A stretch of 38,434 nt of DNA from Fimbriiglobus sp. Lineage in GTDB: Bacteria; Planctomycetota; Planctomycetia; Gemmatales; Gemmataceae. This document shows positions 24,121 through 33,510 of the stretch, one piece after another. The translations under genes were made by a program, and so were the position numbers. Below the pieces are notes generated by a model that searched no databases, had not been told where the DNA came from, and saw only the letters and a list, made by a program, of their open reading frames with translations. Every line of letters starts with the position of its first letter. Position 1 is the first letter of the stretch. Location of the stretch: positions 1-38,434 of the forward strand of contig JANXWE010000142.1 in assembly GCA_025351325.1 (NCBI GenBank), in the 5' to 3' direction.

Positions 24121-27100
24121 ATGGCCATCAACCCCGCAGCAATGGGTGCTCTGCCGGAGCAACTCAAGGGATACCGCCTGATCGAAAGGCTCGGTCGGGG
24201 CGGCTTCGGCGAAGTCTGGAAAGTCGAAGCGCCCGGCGGCTTCATGAAGGCGATGAAGTTCGTGTTCGGCGACCTGGACGCAACCGAAGACGAAGGCCGG
24301 GCTGCGGAACAAGAACTCAAAGCGCTTCACCGTGTTAAGACGATTCGCCACCCGTATATTTTGTCCCTCGAACGCTTCGACATCATCGACGGCCAGCTCA
24401 TCATTGTCATGGAGTTGGCCGACCGCAACCTGTGGGATCGTTTCCGCGAATGTCGGATGTCTGGCCTCGTGGGCATCCCGCGCGACGAACTGCTGCGCTA
24501 CATGCACGAAACGGCCGAAGCGCTCGACTTGATGAACACGCATTATCAAATCCAGCACCTCGACATCAAACCCCAGAATTTATTTCTGGTGTTCGATCAC
24601 GTCAAAGTCGCCGACTTCGGGCTGGCGAAAGCCTTCGAGGGTGCCCGGGCGACGGTCACGGGCGGCGTCACGCCGGTGTACGCTGGCCCCGAGACCTTCG
24701 AGGGGTATGTCACCCGCTACAGCGACCAGTACAGTCTGGCGATCGTCTACCAAGAGTTGTTGACCGGGCAGCGACCGTTCAACGGCGCCAACACGAAACA
24801 GTTGCTGCTTCAGCACCTCCGCGATGCCCCGGATGTCTCGCCGTTGCCGATGCATGATCGGCACATCATTGCACGCGGACTGAGTAAAACGCCGCACGAA
24901 CGCTGGCCGAGCTGCGCCGAGATGGTGAAGCTGCTGCTCCACGCCCCAGCCAATGCCGAAGCGAATCGCTCGGATTACGGCGCTCTGCCCCTGCCGACAT
25001 CGTTTTCGCCGAGTTTGCACTCCGCCAAAACACCGCAACCGAGCCAGCGGGATTCGGTTCACACGATGCCGGCGGCAGCGGTCCAAGAAGCGCGGAATGC
25101 GTTCGCCCTGACGTTTGGCACGAGTTCATTCCTCGATGGAACTCCCCTCCCGAACCCGCTGTCGCGTTCGGGCGGTGCCAGCACGGTTCAGAATTTCTTG
25201 CCCGGATTGGTGACGCCCAAGCTCGTCACGCAGCGGAGTATTTCCGGCCCCGCGCCGATGTTGACCCAGCAGAAGGGTTCGATCATCGAAACCGGGTTGA
25301 TGAGCGAGCTGGGAATCGCGCCGCCACCGCGTGAAGGGGACGGGGTGCTCTTCCCAGCCCTCGTGGTCGGTCTGGGTCAAACCGGGTTGGCCGTCATCCG
25401 ACGATTGCGGGAGTTCATGCGGCTGCGCTTCGGAAAAGTCTCAGCCCTTCCGAACATCCGTTTCCTCTATCTGGACACGGACGGAGAATCCATCGCCGAA
25501 GCCGGCCAAGGGGATGACCCGCTTCAGCCCCAAGAGTTGGTGCATATCAAGTTAAATCGTCCGGCCCACTACCTTCAGCGCGATGGTTTGCCACCGGTCG
25601 ATCAGTGGATGCCGCCCGGCACGCTGTATCAACTCCCGAAGAACCCTGGCCCGGCCGACGGGATTCGCGCCTTCGGGCGGTTGGCGCTCTGCGATCATTA
25701 CCGGTTCGTGTCGGCCCGCGTCCGCCAAGAAATTGAAGTGTTAATTAGCGAAGACTTACTCGACAAGACTGCCAAACAAACCGGTTTGGGCCTGCGGACG
25801 AATCAAGCCCGTGCGTACATCGTGGCCAACCTCGCCGGTGGCACCGGTGGCGGGATCTACCTCGATATGGCTTATCTCGTCCGCCACGAACTCCGGCAAG
25901 TCGGGTATCGCAAACCGGAGTCGGTGGGGATTCTACTGATGCCGCCCGCCGATAAGGCGATGCCGCGCAAAGCGTTGGCCAATACCTATGCGGCACTGAC
26001 CGAGCTGTCCCACTACGCATCGGGGGAACAGTACAAAGCGCGGTACGATCTCGCCGATTCGCCCATCGTCGACAGCCAGGCTCCGTTCGACCGGACGACG
26101 ATACTCCAATTGCCCAAAAAAGTCCGGGCGCGGACTCAGAACAAAGCGGCGGGCGCCGCGGCACGCGGACTCGATTTGGAACTCTTCACCCCGATCGGGA
26201 AAGCGACTGACTACGTGCGCTCGGTGTCACCACAAGATCCTTATTCGGGGCCAGTTGTTCAACCGATGGGACTGTATCGGCTCAGTTGGCCCCGCCCGGA
26301 AATCCTCGCGGCCATTACCAAACGCTTCGCGATGCATCTACTTCGGCGCTGGGCCGAGAAAGAAACGACCCACCTGTGTGAGCCGATCACCTCGTGGCTC
26401 ACGGATCAATGGACGAAGTACCTCCTGGCCCCGAAAGATTTGGTGCTGCGGTTCGACGCCGCCGTACGAGTCGGGCTGAGCGAAAATGCGGAAGTCGTCT
26501 TCGACGCGGTGGTGAATTCACTCAAGATCCGCACGCCGGGGGCTAGTAAACTCGACGCCATGGCGACCGTGGACGTTTTGGATCAACTCGTCAAACTCGT
26601 CGGGAAACCGGACGTGGAAGAGAGCCATTCGGCGTCGTCCATGAAGGCGTTCATCGACGTGGAAGCCAAGAAAGCCACGCTGGAAATCGAAGCGCATTTT
26701 TCGGAAATCGCGGTTTCATTCATCGAACAGCCCCAGTACCGTCTCGCGGGTGCCGAAGAGGCGTTGAACCAAGTGACAACCCGGTTGAAAGAGGCCGTCG
26801 AGGGCCTCGAAGGAGAACTCGCCAATTTGAACCGCGACGTGGGGGAATCGTACGCCCGGCTCTTCCCGCTCATCAGCGGTTTGAACGCGTCGGGCGGGTT
26901 CAGCAAGCTCGTCACGCGGAAGGGGGCCATCGCGGCCGAACTGTTCGAAATGCTGACGGCGTACCCCCGGAAGCGCTACCGGAGTTTGCTGCTCTCCACG
27001 GCCATGACTCTGTACCGCAGCCTTCTGGGGAACATCCCAGAATACTTGCGGGACGTTGCGTACTGCCGAACTCGCTTGGAAGGTTTCGCCACCACGCTCG

Positions 27101-27765
27101 ATCGGGAACGCACGGCCGATGCCAACTCCGAATCTGGGGCGTTCATCTTGCCCGCCGGTTGCGACGATTTGGATTCGGCCGCAGACCAGTTCATTGCCGC
27201 GATGCCACCCGAAGAGATTTTGGAATTCGACCGGGGGCTTCAAGCTCAAGTCGAGAAGAAATACCAAAAGCTCGTCAACATCTGTCTCAGTCCGGATCGG
27301 AGTTCGGAGTTCCCCCCGTTGTTGACCAACGCGGCGCGGACTTATTTGGATCTGCGGCTGGAAAAGGCCAACCCGGCCGAGGCGTTGAATCGCTACCGCG
27401 GTTCGGGGCACGACTGTGAAGCCGTGCTGACCAAAATGTTCGACGAGGCGTTGCCGACCTTGATCAGCTCAGGAATGAAGGCACCGCAACTCGAAGCGAC
27501 ACTGCTCGCCGTGCCGGAGGGGGCCATCGGCGACCAACTGCGCCGACTCGCTTCAGACGCGAACCCAGGTATCGAGTTCATCCCGGCTACTTTGACGGAC
27601 GGCATCGTGATGCTCCGTGAATTTCCCCGGATGCCACTCGCCGATCTGCCACAGCTCGCCGAAGAAGGCCAGCTGGCCTACCAAGCCTTGCGGGCGGCGG
27701 AGCAATCCCCGCATGCCCGGGTGGATGTGAATTGGCGAACACCGATGAAGCCTACTTTGAAATGA
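24121..27765 (+). CDS. Ser/Thr protein kinase fused to a tubulin-like domain (paralogue 1)
   Basis: The 1214-residue protein has three parts. Residues 17-281 are a protein kinase: LGRGGFGEVW loop (24-33), K46 in AMK, E65, catalytic HLDIKPQN (146-153, D148), DFG 165-167 and GPE 189-191. A Ser/Pro-rich linker follows. Residues about 410-780 form a tubulin/FtsZ-superfamily domain of the Tubulin_2/FtsZl1 type: FPALVVGLGQTG (411-422) opens it, and the nucleotide-binding glycine loop AGGTGGG is at 572-578. The last 430 residues are helical, with likely coiled coil at 850-920. No membrane segment or signal is seen, so it is cytoplasmic. The kinase may phosphorylate the tubulin part or its partners; this is inference. 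Start ATG 24121 has no clear ribosome site. Confidence 0.88.
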   Translation: MAINPAAMGALPEQLKGYRLIERLGRGGFGEVWKVEAPGGFMKAMKFVFGDLDATEDEGRAAEQELKALHRVKTIRHPYILSLERFDIIDGQLIIVMELADRNLWDRFRECRMSGLVGIPRDELLRYMHETAEALDLMNTHYQIQHLDIKPQNLFLVFDHVKVADFGLAKAFEGARATVTGGVTPVYAGPETFEGYVTRYSDQYSLAIVYQELLTGQRPFNGANTKQLLLQHLRDAPDVSPLPMHDRHIIARGLSKTPHERWPSCAEMVKLLLHAPANAEANRSDYGALPLPTSFSPSLHSAKTPQPSQRDSVHTMPAAAVQEARNAFALTFGTSSFLDGTPLPNPLSRSGGASTVQNFLPGLVTPKLVTQRSISGPAPMLTQQKGSIIETGLMSELGIAPPPREGDGVLFPALVVGLGQTGLAVIRRLREFMRLRFGKVSALPNIRFLYLDTDGESIAEAGQGDDPLQPQELVHIKLNRPAHYLQRDGLPPVDQWMPPGTLYQLPKNPGPADGIRAFGRLALCDHYRFVSARVRQEIEVLISEDLLDKTAKQTGLGLRTNQARAYIVANLAGGTGGGIYLDMAYLVRHELRQVGYRKPESVGILLMPPADKAMPRKALANTYAALTELSHYASGEQYKARYDLADSPIVDSQAPFDRTTILQLPKKVRARTQNKAAGAAARGLDLELFTPIGKATDYVRSVSPQDPYSGPVVQPMGLYRLSWPRPEILAAITKRFAMHLLRRWAEKETTHLCEPITSWLTDQWTKYLLAPKDLVLRFDAAVRVGLSENAEVVFDAVVNSLKIRTPGASKLDAMATVDVLDQLVKLVGKPDVEESHSASSMKAFIDVEAKKATLEIEAHFSEIAVSFIEQPQYRLAGAEEALNQVTTRLKEAVEGLEGELANLNRDVGESYARLFPLISGLNASGGFSKLVTRKGAIAAELFEMLTAYPRKRYRSLLLSTAMTLYRSLLGNIPEYLRDVAYCRTRLEGFATTLDRERTADANSESGAFILPAGCDDLDSAADQFIAAMPPEEILEFDRGLQAQVEKKYQKLVNICLSPDRSSEFPPLLTNAARTYLDLRLEKANPAEALNRYRGSGHDCEAVLTKMFDEALPTLISSGMKAPQLEATLLAVPEGAIGDQLRRLASDANPGIEFIPATLTDGIVMLREFPRMPLADLPQLAEEGQLAYQALRAAEQSPHARVDVNWRTPMKPTLK

Positions 27766-27813
27766 TGTTTCCGCCCCGGATTGTGTCGACTCGTACCCTC
27801 AGGATCCCCGTCC

Positions 27814-30800
27814 ATGTCCGTCTCATTCCAAACCGGCGCCGAACCGATCCCCGGCTACAAATTCATGGATCGATTGGGTAGTGGCGGCTTCGGCGAGGTC
27901 TGGCGCTGCGAAGCCCCCGGTGGAATTTTCAAAGCCGCCAAAGTGATCTACGGCGATCTGCGCAACCAAGACAACGATTCCTACCGCTTCGCCGAGCAAG
28001 AGTTGAAGGCCCTCAAACGGGTCAAGACCGTCCGGCACCCGTATCTGCTGACCCTCGACCGCTACGACATCGTCGAAGGTCGGCTCGTCATCATCATGGA
28101 ACTCGCGGATTGCAATCTTTGGGAACGCTTCCGCGAACATCGTAAAGCCGGCCTGCCCGGTATCCCGCGCGAAGAATTGCTCCAGTACATGAGCGAGACG
28201 GCCGAAGTCCTCGACCTCATGAACGACAAGCACCAGTTGCAGCACCTCGACATCAAACCGCAGAACTTGTTCCTGCTGTACAACCACGTGAAAGTGGCCG
28301 ACTTCGGCCAAGTGAAAGATCTCGAAGGCTTGGTGGCGTCCGTCACCGGTGGCATCACCCCTGTCTATGCGGCCCCCGAAACGTTCGATGGCTTTGTGTC
28401 GCGCTTCTGCGATCAGTACAGCTTGGCTTGCGTTTATCAAGAACTGTTGACCGGGCACCGCCCCTTCGACGGCACCAGCATGCAGCAACTTTTGATGCAG
28501 CACTTGCAAGCGCCACCGAACTTATTGCCCTCGCCAGCCGGGGAACGCTTCGCTCTGGCCAAGGCACTTTCCAAGAAGCCCGACGACCGATTCCCGAATG
28601 TGTCGAGCATGGTGAAAGCCATTCGAGACGGAGCCATCGTCCGGGTGGCCGTGCCGGCGAAACTGTTGGTCGGCGCCACCGATTCCAAATCGGACGACTA
28701 CGGTTCCGGCGTGTCCGCATTCGAGACGTCGGCGCTGCCGCATAACCCGTTCGATGTCGCCCAAGGGACTTCGCTCCCGCACGGAATGGACGGCGGTTGC
28801 GGCATCGAACTCACCCACACGCCGAATCCGCGCGGCGTTATCGAAACGTCGTCGCCACCGGAACGGCCGGCTCCTCCCGAACAAAAAGGCCCCGGCCCGA
28901 TCCGGCCCGCCATTGTCATCGGTCTCGGGTTCACCGGCCTCCAGATCGTTCAGCAACTCCGGCACGCACTCGAAGAACGTTTCGGTTCGATGGACAATGT
29001 GCCCGCCCTCCGTTTGATCGGAATCGACAGCGACCACGAAGCCATCGAACTCGCGGCCTCGCAGGTCGCCGACGGGCATTCTCCGTTACCCAAAGAAGAC
29101 CTCATCGCCGCACGGCTCAACCGTTCCGCGCATTATTTGAAGCCCCGGAACAACGGCCGCATGGTCACCGAAGGCTGGTTCGATCCGCAAGTGTTCTACA
29201 AGATGACGCGGCAACCCACGACCATGGGGCTACGTTGCCTGGGTCGGCTCGCCTTCTGCGATCACTACCGCACCATCCTCAACAAGATCCAACTCGAACT
29301 CGAAGCCTGCGTCGATCCGGCCGCGATCAGCGAAACGCTGGCCCGCACCGGCCTCGACAAGCGGACGAACCGGCCGCGCATTTACATTGTCGCTAATCTC
29401 GGCGGCGGTACGGGCAGCGGCATGTTCATCGATCTCGCTTACGCTGTCCGCGCCCGGTTGAAACGCATCGGCTACCACGCTCCCGATGTCACGGGCCTGC
29501 TCCTAACACCGCCCGACAATCCCACCACTCATGTGGATGTCACCGCGTTGGCCAACACCTTTGCCGCGCTGACGGAATTGAACCACTTCACCGACCCCGA
29601 GACGGTCTTCGAAGCGGCTTACGACGATCGTCACGGGGTCATCCGCGATGCCGAGTCGCCGTTCACACGAGTCTTCATCATCCCCGGACTCGAACCCGAC
29701 GCCACCCCCACGACACCTTCGGGCAGTGGTTCGGGCGTTCGCACACTCGGTTCTTTGAGCAAACCTGGATCCGGCCGCCTTTCGGGGGCTTCCCGTGGAA
29801 CGGGATCGGTTCGCACCCCGGAACAACGCACCGGTGGCCAGCTCGACGCATTGCTCGCTGCCTCGGATTTTTTGAGGCTCGATCTCCTCTCGAACCTCGG
29901 GCGGGCCTGTGATCAAAGTCGTGCTGTGCCGCTCCATCCGACTGGCAACGAGATTCATACATTCGGCCTGACGCGATTCGGTTGGCCCCGGATGGAAGTG
30001 GTCTCGCGGACGGCCCGCATCATGGCCCCGGTGCTGTTCGGGAATTGGGTGCACCCCGATCCGAAACACCTCCGCGCCGTCATTCCCCAGTGGGCCGAGC
30101 AGCAATGGCACCGCTTCGGGCTGGGTAGCGAGCACCTTTCCAAAACACTCCGAGACCGAGCCGACACTACGGCAGGTCGCAGTATCGACGATTTCATTCA
30201 AAGAGTTTGTGGCCCGCTGACCCCGAAAGGTTGGTTGGCCAAGCCGCCGGAAACCGAGAAGTTGGCGGAAGCACTCGACCAATTCACGCAGTTGCTCGGA
30301 ACCCCGCGTGAAAGTCCGAATCGGCAATTGTCCGACGTGGAAGAAGTCTTGATCACCGCCGCCGCCGAGATCGTGAAGGGATCGAACGACGAACTCAGTG
30401 GAATGCTTCCCGCCCTGATGGACACGCCCGATTTCCGCTTCGCGGGAACCGAAGAAGCGGTTCGCCACCTGGTGCACGGTGTCGCCACGGCGCGAGAAGT
30501 CTTGCAAAAACAAATCGCCGCACTCGAAATCACGGCCAACCTGTCGTACGAACGAGTCGTGGCGAGCATCAACCCGCAACGGGGTATTAAAAAATCGACG
30601 GCCCAAGAGATCGGAGCCGCGGTGCGCGAGTTTCCGACGGCGTGGTACCAAGTCCTCGTCGGCCGGCAGGTACTGGTGATCTACCGCCACCTCCACGACG
30701 TGTTGCAAATGCGCCTGAACGAAGTGAGTGCCTGCCGGGTGAAGGCCCAAGAGAACCTCATGCAGTTGGTCGCCGAGTCGGAATCACTCGCCCCGCCCGT

Positions 30801-31422
30801 CCGCCCCGACGACCTGCTGCCGGTCGGCTGCGCGAGCATTGAAGAAGCCTCGCAACGCTTTTTGAAGGTGCTCACCGACGACGATCTCGTCGAACTCGAG
30901 CAGCGTGTCCAGCACGACATCCTCAAAGAGTTCGGGGGACTTTACGAAGCGTGTATGAATTCCGCCGGTTCCGAGCGATTGCTCCGCATCCTCCGCAACG
31001 CCACGAGGGGCTACCTGAACGACCGTCTCGGGGAAGTGGACTTCGCCGGCATGTTGAAGCAGAAGTACCCTTCCAAAGCCGCGTTCGCACAAGTGATCGC
31101 GAAGAGCTATGCGGACGCCGAACCGAAACTCGTGTCCGGTGGATTGTGGGCACGCTCGGAAGTGGCGATTTTCGGTGCCCCTCAAGGGGAGAGTGGTGCG
31201 GCAATCACACTCCAAACCCAACCGATGTTGCCGACGAATTCCAGCGTGGTGGCGTCGGCCGACGAAGTGCTCTTTTACCGGGAATACTCGAACGTGCCAC
31301 TGGCGGCGCTCCCGCAACTCGGGCCGGTTTGGTCGGCCGCGTACCACGGTGCCGCCGACTTGATTCAAACCAGCCCGCACGTGCGGCTCGACGTTACGCA
31401 GTGGCGCCATGTCGACGGTTGA
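27814..31422 (+). CDS. Ser/Thr protein kinase fused to a tubulin-like domain (paralogue 2)
   Basis: The 1202-residue protein repeats the layout of its upstream neighbour, 48 nt away. The kinase has LGSGGFGEVW (21-30), K43, HLDIKPQN (144-151, D146), DFG 163-165 and an APE motif (YAAPETF). The tubulin-like domain begins RPAIVIGLGFTG and has a perfect signature loop, GGGTGSG, at 530-536, preceded by RIYIVANL. A Gly/Ser/Thr-rich insertion lies at about 630-675 and is absent from paralogue 1, where only a short basic stretch is found. The helical C-terminus aligns with that of paralogue 1. AGGA lies 9 nt before ATG 27814. Both proteins are probably cotranscribed and may form mixed polymers, as some tubulins do. 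Confidence 0.88.
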   Translation: MSVSFQTGAEPIPGYKFMDRLGSGGFGEVWRCEAPGGIFKAAKVIYGDLRNQDNDSYRFAEQELKALKRVKTVRHPYLLTLDRYDIVEGRLVIIMELADCNLWERFREHRKAGLPGIPREELLQYMSETAEVLDLMNDKHQLQHLDIKPQNLFLLYNHVKVADFGQVKDLEGLVASVTGGITPVYAAPETFDGFVSRFCDQYSLACVYQELLTGHRPFDGTSMQQLLMQHLQAPPNLLPSPAGERFALAKALSKKPDDRFPNVSSMVKAIRDGAIVRVAVPAKLLVGATDSKSDDYGSGVSAFETSALPHNPFDVAQGTSLPHGMDGGCGIELTHTPNPRGVIETSSPPERPAPPEQKGPGPIRPAIVIGLGFTGLQIVQQLRHALEERFGSMDNVPALRLIGIDSDHEAIELAASQVADGHSPLPKEDLIAARLNRSAHYLKPRNNGRMVTEGWFDPQVFYKMTRQPTTMGLRCLGRLAFCDHYRTILNKIQLELEACVDPAAISETLARTGLDKRTNRPRIYIVANLGGGTGSGMFIDLAYAVRARLKRIGYHAPDVTGLLLTPPDNPTTHVDVTALANTFAALTELNHFTDPETVFEAAYDDRHGVIRDAESPFTRVFIIPGLEPDATPTTPSGSGSGVRTLGSLSKPGSGRLSGASRGTGSVRTPEQRTGGQLDALLAASDFLRLDLLSNLGRACDQSRAVPLHPTGNEIHTFGLTRFGWPRMEVVSRTARIMAPVLFGNWVHPDPKHLRAVIPQWAEQQWHRFGLGSEHLSKTLRDRADTTAGRSIDDFIQRVCGPLTPKGWLAKPPETEKLAEALDQFTQLLGTPRESPNRQLSDVEEVLITAAAEIVKGSNDELSGMLPALMDTPDFRFAGTEEAVRHLVHGVATAREVLQKQIAALEITANLSYERVVASINPQRGIKKSTAQEIGAAVREFPTAWYQVLVGRQVLVIYRHLHDVLQMRLNEVSACRVKAQENLMQLVAESESLAPPVRPDDLLPVGCASIEEASQRFLKVLTDDDLVELEQRVQHDILKEFGGLYEACMNSAGSERLLRILRNATRGYLNDRLGEVDFAGMLKQKYPSKAAFAQVIAKSYADAEPKLVSGGLWARSEVAIFGAPQGESGAAITLQTQPMLPTNSSVVASADEVLFYREYSNVPLAALPQLGPVWSAAYHGAADLIQTSPHVRLDVTQWRHVDG

Positions 31423-31431
31423 ACGGGCGGC

Positions 31432-32799
31432 TCAGTCGTGTCGCAACGCTTCGATGGGATCGAGCTTGGCGGCCCGCCAGGCCGGATACAGTCCGAACAC
31501 GACGCCAACGATCACCGACACGCCCACGGAGAGAGCCATCGGTTGCCAACTGAGTTGGGCCGGGAGGTTGGTCTCGAAAAAGAGACGGGAGAGCGGCGGT
31601 AAGCCGAACACGAGGATGACTCCGAACGTCAGCCCCGCCAGTCCCCCGACGGTGGTCTGCACGACCGCTTCGACCAGGAATTGGATAATGATGTCGCGTT
31701 GCTTGGCCCCGAGTGCCCGGCGGATACCGATCTCGCGGGTCCGCTCCGTCACGGTGGCCAGCATGATGTTCATGATGCCGATGCCACCGACGAAAAGGGA
31801 AATCGAAGCAATCAGTACGAGCAGCGAAGTAAACCGGGCCTGGGCCCGCTCCGCTTCTTCGAGGCGATCGAGCGGCACCGACACGGCCCAATCCTCGCGG
31901 AGGTGGTCCTCCTTCAGCATCCCCTTGATGGCATTGCCGACGGCGCGGACTTTCTCGCGTCCTTCCGACGTTTCAAAATCGGCGTCGACCGTCAGCGTCA
32001 CCTGCGACACTTCCACTCTCTCCCCGCCACGCGACCCGGACGTGCGGATGACGACCGTCGAACCGACGCGAACCTTGGCCGTATCGAATGAAATGTACAC
32101 GTCGTTGTTATAGTCCTCGGCCGACTGGCTCCCACCGGTACCGCCGGTCGGCATCCGGTCGATCAGGACGCCCACGACGCGATACTCTTGTTTTTGAATC
32201 ACCACCGACTTCCCCATGGGATCTTCAAACGGGAAGAGCTTGTCGGCCAACCCGGCACCGAGTACGCAGTGGTTCAATTTGCGGAAGTTGTCCTCGTCGT
32301 TCAGAAACCGCCCGCTGCTGAGGGTGAGTTTGTTCACCTGCGCGTAATCTTCGGTGGTGGCGACGAGCCGGCCGTTCGACATGCGATCCAAGTAGCGAAC
32401 TTCTGTCGGGAAGACGCGCATGGGCACCATTTTGGAAATCGTACCGCCAAAAGTGCCCATCCTTGAGAGATCGGCCACTTTCAGCCCGTAACTGGCCACG
32501 AATGAGCGGCTGGCCGTGGCCCCTTCGTCTGGCGGCTTCACGCTGCGCACCACGATGTTCGTCGCGCCTTGCCGCTTGATGTCTTCCAGAGCGTCTTGCA
32601 TCGAACCTTTGCCGAAGGCCATGAGTGCGATCACCGCCGACGTGCCGATGATGATGCCGAGCACCGACAGAAACGCCCGCAACTTGTGCAGCCACAAACT
32701 GCGGATCGCGAGCACGAAGCTCCGCCGCACCTTATTCAGGCCTTCGAAACCGGTCGCCGCGGCGAGCGGGGGGACGGGGGGAATGTCGCGGATGTCCAT
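31432..32799 (-). CDS. MacB-type ABC transporter permease
   Basis: The 455-residue inner-membrane protein is the permease of a tripartite exporter. It has an N-terminal helix (about 39-62, [20 protein letters not shown]), a periplasmic MacB core domain (63-320) and three C-terminal FtsX-type helices. These include [19 protein letters not shown] and the conserved [13 protein letters not shown] coupling loop; the protein ends DPIEALRHD. In MacB the ATPase is fused to the permease; here it is a separate gene just upstream (3-nt gap), as in LolCDE and many bacterial MacB-like systems. It is the last gene of the operon and ends 9 bp from the convergent kinase-tubulin gene. Cargo cannot be told; antibiotics, peptides or lipoproteins are all exported by such systems. 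Confidence 0.9.
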   Translation of the reverse strand: MDIRDIPPVPPLAAATGFEGLNKVRRSFVLAIRSLWLHKLRAFLSVLGIIIGTSAVIALMAFGKGSMQDALEDIKRQGATNIVVRSVKPPDEGATASRSFVASYGLKVADLSRMGTFGGTISKMVPMRVFPTEVRYLDRMSNGRLVATTEDYAQVNKLTLSSGRFLNDEDNFRKLNHCVLGAGLADKLFPFEDPMGKSVVIQKQEYRVVGVLIDRMPTGGTGGSQSAEDYNNDVYISFDTAKVRVGSTVVIRTSGSRGGERVEVSQVTLTVDADFETSEGREKVRAVGNAIKGMLKEDHLREDWAVSVPLDRLEEAERAQARFTSLLVLIASISLFVGGIGIMNIMLATVTERTREIGIRRALGAKQRDIIIQFLVEAVVQTTVGGLAGLTFGVILVFGLPPLSRLFFETNLPAQLSWQPMALSVGVSVIVGVVFGLYPAWRAAKLDPIEALRHD

Positions 32800-32802
32800 C
32801 GG

Positions 32803-33510
32803 TCACCGGAACCCAAGTGGTTTGTCATTTCGAATGTCCGATTCGACCATTCCATCCCGCAGTCGGACGACTCGCCGCGACCATGCGGCGATGTCGTTCT
32901 CGTGCGTCACCATGATGATGGTCTTCCCGGCCTTGTTCAGCTCGGTGAGCATCTCCATGATCTCGACGCTGGTGCGGCTGTCGAGGTTTCCCGTCGGTTC
33001 GTCGGCGAGGATCAACTGCGGATCGTTGACCAGCGCCCTGGCAATGGCTACCCGTTGTTGCTGCCCCCCGGAGAGTTGCAAGGGTCGGTGGTCGAGCCGC
33101 GTCCCCAGCCCGACCATCTCGGCGAGGGCCACGCAGCGATCCTTCGTGCGGGCATCGAGTGGAACTCCCTGGTACACGAGTGGCAGTTCGATGTTCTCCA
33201 CGACCGTGTACTGCGGGAGCAAGTTGTACGCCTGGAAAATGAAGCCGAGGTAGGTGCTCCTGACGTCCGACAACTGATTGTCGGTCATGTGGGCGACGTC
33301 GCGGTCGCGCAAATAGTAGTTGCCCGCGGTCGGCCGGTCGAGGCAGCCCAAAATGTTCATCAGGGTCGATTTGCCCGAACCCGACGGCCCCATGAGCGAC
33401 ACGAAGTCACCCTCCTCGAAGGACAAGTCCAGCCCTTTGAGGACGTTGACGGTCACGTCGCCCATGTAGTAGTTTTTGATGAGGTCTTGGACTTCGACGA
33501 TCGCAGCCAT
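32803..33510 (-). CDS. MacB/LolD-type ABC transporter ATPase
   Basis: The 235-residue protein powers the exporter. It has Walker [10 protein letters not shown] at 41-49, the Q loop FIFQAYNLL, the signature [15 protein letters not shown], Walker [13 protein letters not shown] with the catalytic Glu, and the switch His in IIMVTHEND. All motifs are intact. The sequence is of the MacB/LolD/FtsE branch, which drives mechanotransmission rather than pore translocation. Its ATG overlaps the stop of the membrane fusion protein gene by one base (TAATG), so it is coupled to it. The permease gene starts 3 nt after its stop. Confidence 0.95.
   Translation of the reverse strand: MAAIVEVQDLIKNYYMGDVTVNVLKGLDLSFEEGDFVSLMGPSGSGKSTLMNILGCLDRPTAGNYYLRDRDVAHMTDNQLSDVRSTYLGFIFQAYNLLPQYTVVENIELPLVYQGVPLDARTKDRCVALAEMVGLGTRLDHRPLQLSGGQQQRVAIARALVNDPQLILADEPTGNLDSRTSVEIMEMLTELNKAGKTIIMVTHENDIAAWSRRVVRLRDGMVESDIRNDKPLGFR

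Noticed and set aside
29503-30750. 415-codon frame opposite the second kinase-tubulin gene
   Set aside because: Antisense shadow within a continuous 1202-residue protein.
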